Under the pieces are notes generated by a model. That model saw only the letters and a list, made by a program, of their open reading frames with translations. It ran no database searches and was not told the DNA's origin. DNA of 64,000 bases from Phytoseiulus persimilis. Taxonomy: Eukaryota; Arthropoda; Arachnida; Mesostigmata; Phytoseiidae. Position numbers and translations under genes: made by a program. Below are positions 46,680 through 57,028 of this stretch, in pieces (position 1 is the first letter of the stretch; every line of letters starts with the position of its first letter). The DNA lies in the NCBI GenBank assembly GCA_037576195.1, contig CM075102.1, positions 6,572,001 to 6,636,000 of the forward strand, read 5' to 3'.

Positions 46680-49675
46680 TGTGCCAATCCCAAGCTCGGA
46701 GAAAATCATGGTCGCACTCTTTGTTGGGTTGAATGTTAGTTTCATTTCGTCCCCGAACTGGGACGTGATTTCTAACAGCTTTTCTAGTTCCGCGAAGTTT
46801 CTCCCCATCAGGATGAGATCGTCGGCGGAAAGCAGTCCGGATATGTTGGTGTATTTCTTCGCCAACGTGTTCCAGAAGTTTCCTTTTCTTCGTACTCGGA
46901 AGCCGCAGCCACTGTTCTGTAGGCGCTCTTCAAGTGAGGAGGTGTATAGTAGGTATAATAGAGGGCTTCCTTGGCATCCTTGTCGGAGACCTTCTGTTGT
47001 TTCTACCCACTCTGACGAGTGTTCTACGTGGATCAGCTTGCTTCTAGTTCCTGTATACAGGTTTCGGAGCAATTCGATCCACGCCTGGTTCATTCCCAGC
47101 TCTCTGAGCTTCGTCCACAGCGTATTTCTACATACTCGATCGTAAGCAGCTGAGAAGTCCAGGAAGCAACATACCAGTCCCTCTTTCCGGAGTCTGGATA
47201 GCTCTATGGCACTCGTTAGGATGAAGATATTATCTTCACCTCTCCTGTCCTTCCTGAACCGTGCTTGCATTTCTCCCAATATGTTCTCGTTCTCCATCCA
47301 TTCTGATATCCTGTTTGCCAGGATTTTCATGAATAGTCGGTGGAGCACGGGGGAGATTGTTAGAGGTCTGTATGTCAGAAGGTTGCCCCGGGTGGAGTTT
47401 GGCTTCTCCAACATGACTAGTCTTCCTTCTTTCCAGTCCTCCGGGATCTCTTCCTGTCCATCTAGGATCTTATTGAATGACTTGGCTGATATATCCTCGT
47501 CCCATTTCCTCCAGGTCCTTTACGATTCCGCTTGGGATTTTGTCGAGTCCCATAGCGGATGCTTTCGACAGCCTGGCGAGTGCCTTGGAGACTTCTGCCT
47601 CCGTGACTACTATCCCGGTAGGTTCCATCTTCCCTACCTGTGGGGGTTCCACATTTGGATGAGTCGCCATGAGTATCATCTTCCCCACATGAGTAAGGTG
47701 ATAAGCCGTTCGGGATCGGGGAATTTCCTCTCCGCGTTCGTCTCTCAGTTTATCCCTTTTGCTCTCGCCTCTGTTGCCTCTATTCACGATTCGCCAGAAG
47801 CGTCTGCCTTTCTCATGTCTCGGTGCGTTAAGTACGTATGAGAGAGTTTTCCGCTCTCTCACTCGTAGCTCCTTCGCTACCGCCGCTCTGACTCTCTGCT
47901 GTTGTGTGCGGTACGCTCTCAACGCCTCCTCCTCTCCCATTCCGGGTTTGCGGGCCGCTCTGTAGGCTTGGTGGGCTGCTTTGCGGAGCTGGGTCTCCTC
48001 TTTGATTTCTCTCGAGAAAACCATGGGACGATCTCGTACTTTCAGTTTTCGGCATGCTTGCTTTGATGCTGACGCGATTTCGTTTTTCAGCTCGTCGTAC
48101 GTTACGTGTCCTCTCAATGCACTAGTCCACAGCCCTTTTTGAACGAGAGCTGCTGCTTTCCGGGAATCTATGATTGAGATTTTTTTGCAGTGGGTCTCCT
48201 GGCCTTTTCCAATTTGCATTGGATCGTGATCAGGTTGTGGTCTGAGATATTGGTGATCAGTCTTTCGTCGTCAATTTTCACGTGTTGGACTAGATCCGCT
48301 GCTGCGTGGTTAGCCAGCACATAATCTATGACCGCTGATTTCCTCGTGTATCTCCCTTCGCATTTTTCTGAGCCATTCAGGATTGTCAGCCTGTGTTCAG
48401 TTAGGAAGTCTTCGAGCAATCTGCCTCTTGTATTTGATTTGCCATCAGATTCCAGATGTGCGTTCATATCTCCCCCGATCAGAATGTAGTCTGTGTGCTC
48501 ACATTTTGTTCTGATCAGTTTCGAGATTTCTGTGTACAGATTTCCGTTTTCCTCTTTTTCCGAGTATGAGACGTACACACTGGTGAGGATCAGCCTTTTC
48601 GAGTTGTACTTTATCGCCAACGCCATCCAATCCGTACCTTCCTCCGTCCACTCTTGGTCAGGGTACACATTGCTCAGTATTCCTACGCCTCCCGTAGGAG
48701 TTCTGTTGGTTGCAGTTTTTCGGTTGCTTCCAACCCATAGGTATCCTTGGATTACGGGTGGATTTTGTAAATTTGTTAGATGGGTTCCCTGTACTAGAGT
48801 GTAATCAATCCTCTCTTTTCTGAGGATATCCCCTTCTAATTAAGCCCATTTGGAATGAGTACATCCGTTTATATTCAAAACTGCAATATTTATTGGGACA
48901 TCATTGGGTTTTCTTCCCGCTCTAACTCTCGTTGGGCTCGTCCGATGTTTTCCATTGGTAGTCATTCGTGCTCGAGGATCTACCGCTGTTTTACCGCCGC
49001 TCGGTTCGATGGTTCGCCATTCTTGGTTCTCTTCCCCTCCGAGGGCGGGTCCGGGGCTGCTAGGGACGATTCCTGATTTTGGGGTGAGACGCCGAGCTTC
49101 CACTCGGTCCTTCTCTTCTCGGATTTGGCCTGTGCGGTTGTCTGCAGCTTCTGCCTGCTCCGTCCCCTTTCGGCTGGGGTTTCGGCGGTTGTCGGCCGCT
49201 TCCACCTGCTTCACCTGGTCGAGAATTTGGGGTTTTCGTCCCCGGTCTCTCTTCACCTTGTCTCTGCTTGTCGTCCCTGGAATGATCGAATTTGCCTTTG
49301 TCTGGCTGTCGGCCTCTGGCTGCATCCCTCGATCTGGTTCCATACGCCTCTGTGACAGCTGCTTTTCGGAGTAGTTGGAGCTTTTCTTTTTCCCTCTCCT
49401 TCCGCAGATTTTCCCTGTCTTGTCTGGCTTTGTCTCTCTGTGCCAACATCTCCATCATTCTCTCCTTGTTCTCCGTGATCTTCGCCCGGATAGCCTCGTC
49501 TGAGTCTAGCTTGGCCAGGGAGCGTTCAAGGAGGATCTTCTTAATGACCTCGTATCCCGCTTAGGAGTAGGTCGCTTTGAAAGGATCATCCTTGCCGCTG
49601 TCGACGTCGAGGAATCTGCGATCTCTGGAGATGTTGCGGAGATCTATGGAGTTGAACTCCCCTCTCATCGCCTCG
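46680..49675 (-). pseudogene. LINE, truncated at both ends (LINE-1 of the near-identical pair)
   Basis: The - strand carries the C-terminal end of ORF1 (49,675-49,560, SIDLRNISRD), a stop, the ORF2 basic region (49,458-49,060), endonuclease (about 48,830-48,168: GGDMNAHL, SDHNLITIQC) and linker/RT (48,219-47,470, then 47,414-46,680: SAAYDRV, RQGCQGSPLL, SADDLIL). The endonuclease motif Q-E-T-H reads Q-G-T-H, a lost catalytic Glu. A TAA at about 48,840 and two frameshifts break ORF2. The 5' truncation at about 49,675 is typical of LINE insertion. The abrupt end at 46,680 inside RT is not, and marks a rearrangement. Confidence 0.85.
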
Positions 49676-49679
49676 ACGC

Positions 49680-50575
49680 TTTCATCGCATGGCCCAAGGA
49701 GGCTAACAAGTGGTAGTCTGACGGAGCCAAGTCAGGAGAATATGGCGGGTGGGGAGCAACCGAGTAGCTCAGGCGAAGACCGGCAAGAGTTTCCCGAGTA
49801 GATTTGGATATGTGAGCCGGGGCGTTGTCGTGGAGCAAAATCGTTCGTTGCTTCCTGGTGGCGAAATGCGGTCGTTTCTCAGCTACCGGGCGGGTCAAAT
49901 CGATGAGTTGTTGCTGGTAGCGTGCTGCATCGACCGTTTCACCCGGTTTCAGGAGCTCGAAGTAGATCACGCCCTCCTGGTCCCACCAAACACACAGCAT
50001 CGTCTTTTTTCCGAACTTGTTCGGCCTTGCAGTCGAAGGACCTGATTCCCCCGGGTTCACCCACGCTGCTTTTCGCGCTGGGTTGTCGTACAACACCCAC
50101 TTCTCATCGCTGGTTACGATAAAGTGCGGGAAACCTTTTTTTTTTGTTGCCGCAGGAGCAGTTCTTGGCAAATGATCAAACGGGTGTTTTTCTGCTCTTC
50201 TGATAACTCATGAGGAACCTAGCGCCCGACCTTCCGGACCTTCCCCAGAGCCTTGAGTCGCTTCGAAAGGGCTGACTGAGTCACATTCAGCTGAGCGGCG
50301 AGCTCCTCTTGGGTCTGGGCGCTGTCTTCCTCCAGCAAACGCTCCAAGTCCTGTTCCTTGAAATTTTTTTGTGGTCTTCCCCGAGATTCATTCTCAAGAT
50401 CGACATCGCCTTCTCGGAACCTCTCGTACCAGTTGTAATATGTTCTCCGGCCTAATGCATGCTCGGGATAGGCTTGAACGAGCAAATCGTGGGCTTCACT
50501 CGCTGATTTCCCCAATCGAAAGAAGGTCAAAAGCGATGCCCGCAAATTGCGGGGTGACGGCGTGTGATCGCCCAT
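49680..50575 (-). pseudogene. Mariner transposase, N-terminal and most of catalytic domain
   Basis: From ATG 50,575 the frame gives an N-terminal helix-turn-helix region (RRTYYNWYERFREGDVDLEN; QEELAAQLNVTQSALSKRLK), then W/stop-VPHEL, the usual WVPHEL box with Trp changed to TAG at about 50,219. After a frameshift in a T-run near 50,140 come IVTSDEKWVLYDN (first Asp), LLHDNAPAH (second) and YSPDLAPSDYHL (third). I count 36 residues between the second and third Asp, against 34 in classical mariners. It cuts and pastes DNA at TA sites. It is broken by a stop, a frameshift and the LINE insertion after LGHAM. Confidence 0.85.
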
Positions 50576-50719
50576 GTTCGAAAGTACACCAAAAATCTCA
50601 GCGAACTCCACTTGCCAATTTGATTCAGGCGCTGGAAAGCTTTACTCATGCAGTAAACATCCCTACCAATTTGGCGCGAAAATTTGAACCACAGGCTGCT
50701 TCAGCGCCATTCGAACAGA

Positions 50720-50747
50720 GAGTGCACTTTTATAGGAATAGACCTGG
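50720..50747 (-). repeat. Mariner terminal inverted repeat (right end)
   Basis: A 28-nt terminal repeat beginning (on the - strand) CCAGGTCTATTCCTAT. It matches 60,286-60,313 at 24 of 28 positions. The flanking dinucleotide is TG on the + strand where TA is expected. Confidence 0.85.
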
Positions 50748-50749
50748 TG

Positions 50750-51595
50750 ATGTGCCAGGAGAAGCGGGCCGGCGAGTATCCCCTTCATCTCTGAGAAACA
50801 CTTTGTATGCTCTTTAGTCCACACGAACACCTGGTCCTTGGCGAGCAGTTTCTCTATGGGGGCTTTGATTGGTGATCCACAAATTTGCCGTAATATAGTT
50901 CACCAGGCCGAGCAATGATCGCACCTCTTTCTGGTTCGTAGGAGCGGCCAGCGACTGAATCGGCGCAACTCGTTTTGGATCTGGCTCAAGGCCCTCGTCT
51001 GACACGATCAAGTCCAGGTACTTGACCTTTGTTTGCCTGGAGTTGCACTTCTCCAAACGCAGGTGGAAACCCCACTTCTGGAGTCTATCCAATACGGCCA
51101 CGAGACGGCGATCATGAGCGGCGGTGTCTGGAGCCATGATCAGAATATCATCCGAATAGACCAGGACCCCATCCAGACAAACCAATACCTGCTCAATGGC
51201 CTTCTGGAAAATCGCTGGGGCGGTCTTCAGGTCGAAAACCAACCTCTTGTAGCGGTACAGACCCCGATAAGCTTGGCTCTCTTTGTCCAACCGCAACTGC
51301 AGATAAGCATCAGCTAGATCGAGCTGCGAAAAGAATCTGCTCCCGGAGAACTTGACCATGATCTCCTCCATGTTCGTTAACGGGTGATTCCTGTCCTCCA
51401 AGGCGGCATTGAGGCCCGTAGAATAGTCCGCACACACTCCAAGACTTCCATTGGATTTTTTACGACCACGATTGGAGAAGCCCAGTCCGACTCTTCCACC
51501 TTTTCAATCGCACCGATTCCCAGCAGGCTGTGCAACTCTCCATCGACTTGTTCCTTGAACGCAATGGAAATACGTCGTGGAGGCAACTGCGTAGG
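50750..51595 (-). pseudogene. Ty3/gypsy RT (upstream part of split pol)
   Basis: The - strand reads ISIAFKEQVDGELHSLLGIG and WASPIVVVK (block before RT). After a frameshift near 51,440 follow CADYSTGLNAALEDRNHPL, FSQLDLADAYLQLRLDKES (motif A), LKTAPAIFQKAIEQVL (motif B) and VYSDDILIM, an intact catalytic Y-x-D-D box, then EKCNSRQTKVKYLDLIVSDE and EVRSLLGLVNY. The end lies at the mariner insertion. The RNase H and integrase continue at 60,283-58,507. This family differs from the gypsy relics in the tandem units. Its upstream end abuts the capping block at 51,596. Confidence 0.85.
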
Positions 51596-53708
51596 CTCGT
51601 TACTGGTTCTGACATCTATCACATGGAGCGACGTCGTGGGAAAGAAAACATAAATCCCCTCTGCTCTGCTCTCTCGAATCATTGCCGACTCCTGTCGATT
51701 CTACTGACACTTCCACTTCCATGTTCAGCTGAAATCTCTCCTCTTCGGGACCAGTAACCAGACATAGTCCGAAACAACAGCCCTATCCTTTACAATTATT
51801 CACCACTCGTTCTGCACAGTATGACTCCACGTTCTTCCCTCGCGAATCTCTCCTTTGGGGTGCCCTTCGCTCCCAAGTCTCCCCTCCGGCGTACAATGCC
51901 AAAATCTTCCGAACTTCCGTCCTCTCGCACTTCCAGATACAAGAGCCTTGGTTTTTTCCCATGGGTATCAACTATATATCAATTCCACTCTTCGGGGTCG
52001 TGCGCAAATGCATTCCATACCTATGGCTCTTCTCCCATTATCATTCTTCCTTTCCTCCGCACCCACAGTTCCTTTTGTGAATCATCGAGCGTTTCCTCCG
52101 TGAGTTGTTCTCCCGAGAAAAAAGCAAATGATATCGAGGATATTTCGGCTACATGAATTCATTAACACTGATGAAGACAATCAGAATAACTCTTGGAGGT
52201 CAGTGTAGTCGACAGGAGTTCGCTCACTTGAAAATTTCGGTTTTTTGGGAGCTCTACAGTTCCCGGTGCCGCTATCCTCTCTGGATCTTTTGGAACCGAT
52301 GCTCTCAGTATTGATAACTGTTGTTGGCTCCGCTCGCCTCCCAGGAGAAGCTTCCTCGACTGCGGACGCCGAATTCTTCCTTGTTACTCCAACCTTCGAG
52401 CGTATGAAGCCTAGAAGGTCGTCTTTGGTCGGTTGGGACCCTGACGATTGGTCCGTAGACTGACAGCTCTGCCATTCAAGAAGACCGGGACAGACTCCGG
52501 GGGTGTAAGCCGTCCGTATGGGCTGGAGTAATATACCTAGGATATTGTGGGGAACCTGTGAACGGAACTTGGCTGCCAGGAGCTTCTCCGTCATATCAAG
52601 GCCGAAGGTCTCCTTCTTCCCTATCTCAAAAGGCTCGTCGACTACCTTGATCTGGCCGTCGAGAATGGCCTGACTCCGCGCACCGATGATTTCCTTGTCG
52701 ATGCACAACTTCCTTATGTCGAAGCTCATGAGGCCGACCTTGTCGACCCGGAAATGAGCGATGTCCCGAACGAGAAAACGAGGGTGGACCTTGCCGTTTT
52801 CCCGGTCAAAAACCATTTCCCCGTCGAGTAGGGTGCAGAAGAGGTGCTTTCGAGGATCCTTCCGGTATGGGAATTTCATATTCGCAACGGAGAAAGCATT
52901 GTTCCTCTCGTCGAGAAGATATATCTCACCGGCCTGGGCGATGAGCATCAGGAAACGAACTCCACCTGATTTCCAGGTGACTCCGTATGGCTCTTTGGTC
53001 ACCGTTGGGAGGCTTTGCACTCCCAAACTTCTCGGCTTCGCTCCTGGGAAGCCGGCACCCTGATATCCGGAGAGCTGGGCGGCCACCTTCCGCACCATGC
53101 ACGACTCCTCTTCGTCCTCGATGAAGGTTACACCGGGAACTTGCTCCATGAGCTCCCTCGAGCTGTTTGGGGACTCGAAGCGGTTTGCCACCGTGACGCT
53201 GCGGGATTGCTGTGTTTGGAGCATATCGATCTTCTTTGTGTGTTTGATGGCTCCGGAAGATGATTGAGAAACTGTTCGAATTTCGAACTCGAGCTCCAAC
53301 GTGTAAGCTCACGCAGGCGAATGCGAAGAGTCCCAATAACTACGAGCGTTCTATCTGCTGATTTCAAGTCGGCGCTACCTTGTTTGACCAATGGATGAGC
53401 CTCAAATTTTTGAGTTGGAATGCGTTTCAACCCCAACTCTCACTGCCCCGGGGTACAGACGCAGTTGCCCATCTGTTATGAGGGCACACCCGCGACCTTC
53501 GGGGAGTGCGGTCAGGGTTGAGCTCTTGCTGTGACTCGCAACCACAACGGGGTTTGACTGGGCTTATGCAGCGGCAAAAGTACCGGAGCTCTCTCGTTTT
53601 ATTCTACGAGGCTGATGAGAAATAGAGATCGTCTTTGTTTGGGAGAACTCCATCACTCATGCTGATCGGACCCACTTGTTCAATCGATAGCATGATATCT
53701 CATGTGGT
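51596..53708 (-). repeat. Capping-like block, copy 4, in a different context
   Basis: Shared with the tandem units over 2,113 bp but flanked by gypsy pol on the 3' side and unrelated sequence on the 5' side. It is more diverged than units 1-3 are from each other, so it separated earlier. Confidence 0.82.
52181..53224 (-). CDS. mRNA-capping guanylyltransferase-like protein, copy 4
   Basis: An intact frame of 347 residues from the first ATG. It is colinear with copies 1 and 3 but has about twenty amino-acid differences. One falls in the catalytic motif I: K-S-D-G has become K-S-G-G. The GMP-lysine remains, but the invariant Asp is lost. Motif III LLDGEM is kept; motifs IV and V are altered as in the other copies. 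The downstream poly(A) signal reads AATGAA. On the same strand it lies 5' of a gypsy pol gene, in a gag-like position, though no LTR or primer-binding site is evident upstream. Probably inactive as an enzyme. Confidence 0.8.
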   Translation of the reverse strand: MLQTQQSRSVTVANRFESPNSSRELMEQVPGVTFIEDEEESCMVRKVAAQLSGYQGAGFPGAKPRSLGVQSLPTVTKEPYGVTWKSGGVRFLMLIAQAGEIYLLDERNNAFSVANMKFPYRKDPRKHLFCTLLDGEMVFDRENGKVHPRFLVRDIAHFRVDKVGLMSFDIRKLCIDKEIIGARSQAILDGQIKVVDEPFEIGKKETFGLDMTEKLLAAKFRSQVPHNILGILLQPIRTAYTPGVCPGLLEWQSCQSTDQSSGSQPTKDDLLGFIRSKVGVTRKNSASAVEEASPGRRAEPTTVINTESIGSKRSREDSGTGNCRAPKKPKFSSERTPVDYTDLQELF

Positions 53709-55320
53709 GCGTCAAGCTCGCCCCGGTGCCAGCCCGGCCCCAGCGTAACGATGACGTAAGCGTAACTCAAGTCCCCTCTCGGAATTAGCCCAGGCGAGCC
53801 ATTTAGCGTAGCTATACGCTAAAATCACACTTTATCTCCGAATTCCGGAACGAAAATTCCTGTGAATGTACTTGCGAGGGGATCCAGCATTCTGAGCTCG
53901 AGAGAAAATCGATTTTCACCCCTCGGAGGTAACGCGAGCCTAGGCAAGCACCTTGCAATTCTTCAGGATGCGCGACCTCAAAAGAAACCGCGGATCGAGT
54001 TTCAGCGCCACGGAGGGGGCATATGTTGCGGCGTTGCTCACTCTTCAGCTCAGTTCGAGACCTGAATCACGGAGAATCCAGGTCTGAATATCAATCATCA
54101 TGAATGTGGGCTAGCAACGGCAGGTTTCGCGGAAACCAGGGGGCGGAAGACTGAACCCCTCAGGAGGGAGTCCAGCAATCTCTAAGTGGGGGATATGCCA
54201 GGTCAACTTCTCGGCTAGCTACATTGCACTATCGATTAATCGATGTATGTTCATTCCCTCATGTGCTCACCTCATATTGGTTTCCTCGCGTCGTCGTGTG
54301 TGGTATTCGAGCAAGACTCTGGTCATCCGAAGCTTTCGGCATAAACAGGGATCAGAATGAGGTTGACCTCTCCCGCATCCATCAAAAGTTCCTGACTGCT
54401 AAGGGTTGGTGTGGTGGAAGAAAATGAGTTAACCGGAAGAAGCAGACTTCGACCTTGCGATGGCATCGCGAGCATTGCCTTCGCTGCCGATAATTCCGTC
54501 TCGAACGAACACCGGTGAAATGACGGCACCTCGAAGCGACTCATGCATGTTTTTCTGGCAGAAGGACAAGGCTTTCTCGACTTGGGGTTCCGCTTTGCAT
54601 GTGGCCAGGGGTTTCGATATCCTCCTAAGGACTATCTTTCGCGAATCGTGATCCGTTCACCCGAACATTCTCGCGATGTGAAGTCCTGCCGCGGAAAGCC
54701 CCATGGAGACGAAGCAGTTCAGACGAACTGGCGCTGCGAAACCGCATGCCACGGCGAAACTTACTGATTGGTAGAAGATTCCGGTCAGAAACCCTCAAAA
54801 GTCAGACAGTTCCTGCGCACACTGATTTACAACGGTCATCGAAATCATCTGCGGTCTCAACTCAGGAGAAGGCTCCAACGATTCCCTTAAGATAATTTCG
54901 TATTTCGCGGTCGTTTCGTGAGCTTTCTCATTGACTAGAGTGAGCGGCGTCCCAACTTCGACAGGCGTGACCAGGTTTCCTCCTGGGGGCGGCACGAATT
55001 TCTCTCCCTTCACCTATTTTCACGCATACTTCCCTCTACCTTCTCCCGAGTCGTTCATGGAGTCCGCTGCAAACAGTTGGGCGTTTTGGCGTCAGCTGGC
55101 GCTCATCGAACAGGATCAGTGCATTCACGGTCTACTCGAGAAAACACTCAGAGAACCATTGCCATCTGTGTTGCTTGCTCTCATCATTAGTCTCATCACT
55201 GACCAGAATGATCCATTGGGAGTGGCAGCCAGTCCCACACATTGTCAGAAGTTCCTCAGAATGATTGAGACAACCTCAGAATTCTGATCTCGCATCGCCA
55301 GATTGCTCCGACCCTTCTCC
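53709..55320. other. Intergenic sequence, no recognised gene
   Basis: Only short open frames without recognisable domains. A TGACGTAA (CRE-like) site is present near 53,750 and a short palindrome TTAGCGTAGC/TATACGCTAA near 53,800. It separates the - strand capping-like ORF from the + strand TGS1-like ORF, so it could hold divergent control sequences, but nothing demonstrates that. Confidence 0.5.
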
Positions 55321-55557
55321 GAGAGAATCCCAGCTTCTCTGGGCGGGGTCGACCTCTCTCTGAGAGAAGCCAACCTTCTCTGGGCGGAGTCGACCTCTCT
55401 CCGACCCCATTCCTATTAAAGTCTGAGTCCTAGCGAACAACTCAACACTGTTCTTTGAAAGTGACAAGTGAGTGCTCTCAAGTTCCAATCGAGCTTCTCG
55501 TTGATCAAAGTCCAGAATGCCGTCAATTTTCATTTCTCGGAGGAACGCCGACTTCAC
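55321..55557 (+). promoter_or_regulatory. LTR-like leader (putative R/U5 end)
   Basis: Two 41-bp tandem copies (GAGAGAATCC..., 55,321-55,402) are followed by TATTAAAGTCTGAGTCC and CTCAACACTGTTCTTTG. The stretch ends CTTCA directly before a primer-binding-site-like sequence. Repeated enhancer-like units, a TTAAAG box and a CA end are what an LTR would show. No second LTR was found within the window, so the call is tentative. Confidence 0.4.
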
Positions 55558-55575
55558 TGGCGCCCAACCAGGTCG
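55558..55575 (+). promoter_or_regulatory. Primer-binding-site-like sequence (tRNA-Lys type)
   Basis: TGGCGCCCAACCAGGTCG. The first 11 nt fit the complement of a tRNA-Lys 3' end including CCA, as in many LTR retroelements; the rest diverges. It lies one base after a CA dinucleotide and 67 bases before the ATG of the TGS1-like ORF. Confidence 0.45.
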
Positions 55576-55642
55576 TGGTTCACATTGTGCATCGGATCCA
55601 CGTATCAAACTCGAGGAGTCTAGGCGCAACCGAAGCGCGCAA

Positions 55643-57028
55643 ATGAATCGGCAAGTTTACGAGTCGGATGGTCCCGGAACGTCGCCGAGCATCGAGGGCT
55701 GCGAGCCGATCCTTTATCCGGCCCCCATCCCCGGCCGACCATTCATCCTCCACCTCGTGATGGCTCGCGGAGTTTCGATCGCCGAAGTGTTCAGCGCCCT
55801 CCGGGGTGCGGACGTCGTTCTACAGACGTCGATCGTCTCCACGACGAAGGCTTCGACTGAGACGTTCCTCCTGTCGGATGGCCGCCCTGGCCACTACAAC
55901 GTGCATGTCGGGGGAGCGCGATGTGTGGCTCACCTCTTACGCCACGAGCCCCAGCACTCAGGGCACGAAGGCGCCTTCGCGACCGGCTACTCTTCCTTCT
56001 TGTGTGGCTCCCGAGGAGGATGCGTATCCCGCGTCGTACTGCAGGGGAGCTTCAAGAATACACCCGTCGTAGTCAGCAGGTCGTACTCCTCTGACTGCCA
56101 CAAAGTCTTCAAGAACAAGCGCTGCTGGGTGCCAGCGCGCCGCGCTCCAGCGTCCAACCGAGTTTGCGCGTGCCGCAGACCACCGCTGCTCGAGGCTGGA
56201 CCGAGCGCTGGCTTACTCTTCTCCGCGCCGGCAGAAGCGAAGGAGCTCAGTCTGGCCGTGGCCCCTTGCGTCGAGTGCGAGAGCGGCCTGGCCAGAGAGG
56301 TGAAGACCCTCCGCGACTCGGTGGAAGCTGCTTCAGCTCAGCGGGGCTTCTCTGGAGCCGAAGGGAGTGAAAGCCTGGAGAAGTATCACGCCCAGAGGTT
56401 TCGATTGGTGTCCCGTTTCACCCAAGAGCTTTCACTGAGCCGGCAAGCCTGGTTCTCGATATGCCCGGAGGAGATCTCGAGGCACATCGCTCGTCGTGTT
56501 GTCTCCCTGAGCCGAAAGCTCGGCAGGAAGATTCGGGTCTTCGACCCATTCTGCGGAGCGGGCGGCAACATCGTACAGGCTGCCCTGATGGACGAGGTCT
56601 CGCACGCTTTCGCCAGCGACATCAGCGCCTCGGAGGTCCAGTGCGCGAATAGGATGGCGGACCTGTACGGCGTCCCTCGTTCGAAAATGTCGTTCAGGGT
56701 CAGCGACATTTTTCACATGGAAACGGGCATGTTCAAGGAGCCCGTCGATGCGATCATCTGCAGCCCTCCCTGGGGTGGTCCAGCTTATCTGACTGGGGTT
56801 TACGACCTCACTCGGATGAACCCGAGCTATGACAGGATCCTGAAGCACTGCGCCCGCTTCACTCGCAATCTCGCCCTTCTGCTCCCCAGGACGGTTGCTG
56901 TGGATCAGCTCGCGGGGACGGCAGGAGCGGCAGGGTCGGTCCAGGGCGTAGAGCTGGAGCTAAACTTCTTAGCAGGGAAGATCAAGACGTCAACCGCATA
57001 CTATGGAGACTTGATAAATAATCATTAA
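55643..57028 (+). CDS. TGS1-like RNA cap guanine-N2 methyltransferase
   Basis: 461 residues from the ATG at 55,643; the frame is also open from an ATG at 55,517, but that one lies before the primer-site-like sequence. The C-terminal half is a class I methyltransferase matching trimethylguanosine synthase, which adds two methyls to the m7G cap of snRNA/snoRNA. Visible are KYHAQRFRLVSRF, WFSICPEEISRHIA, the SAM-binding loop VFDPFCGAGGN (about residue 300), SDISASEV, the catalytic/cap-stacking CSPPWGGP (about 373, with the key Trp), and the terminal NFLAGKIKTSTAYYGDLI. All key motifs are intact and the gene ends TAA overlapping AATAAA. The N-terminal about 240 residues are unrecognised, with a short C-x2-C and helical segment. 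There are no introns, in contrast to typical animal TGS1. The position directly after a primer-site-like sequence suggests capture by an LTR element; a retrocopied host gene is the alternative. Confidence 0.85.
   Translation: MNRQVYESDGPGTSPSIEGCEPILYPAPIPGRPFILHLVMARGVSIAEVFSALRGADVVLQTSIVSTTKASTETFLLSDGRPGHYNVHVGGARCVAHLLRHEPQHSGHEGAFATGYSSFLCGSRGGCVSRVVLQGSFKNTPVVVSRSYSSDCHKVFKNKRCWVPARRAPASNRVCACRRPPLLEAGPSAGLLFSAPAEAKELSLAVAPCVECESGLAREVKTLRDSVEAASAQRGFSGAEGSESLEKYHAQRFRLVSRFTQELSLSRQAWFSICPEEISRHIARRVVSLSRKLGRKIRVFDPFCGAGGNIVQAALMDEVSHAFASDISASEVQCANRMADLYGVPRSKMSFRVSDIFHMETGMFKEPVDAIICSPPWGGPAYLTGVYDLTRMNPSYDRILKHCARFTRNLALLLPRTVAVDQLAGTAGAAGSVQGVELELNFLAGKIKTSTAYYGDLINNH

Larger units (their letters stand above)
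49676..50747 (-). mobile_element. Mariner transposon, 5' (N-terminal) half
   Basis: It runs from the terminal inverted repeat at 50,720-50,747 to the point where the LINE was inserted (about 49,675). The missing C-terminal part and opposite terminal repeat are at 60,286-60,505. The mariner itself sits inside a gypsy pol gene. Confidence 0.85.

Noticed and set aside
53740-53770. Functional CRE promoter element (TGACGTAA)
   Set aside because: A single 8-bp match in 64 kb is expected by chance, and nothing ties it to a transcription start.
55517-55642. 42-residue N-terminal extension of the TGS1-like protein
   Set aside because: It would start upstream of the primer-site-like sequence. The ATG at 55,643 directly after the leader is the better start, although the upstream ATG cannot be excluded.
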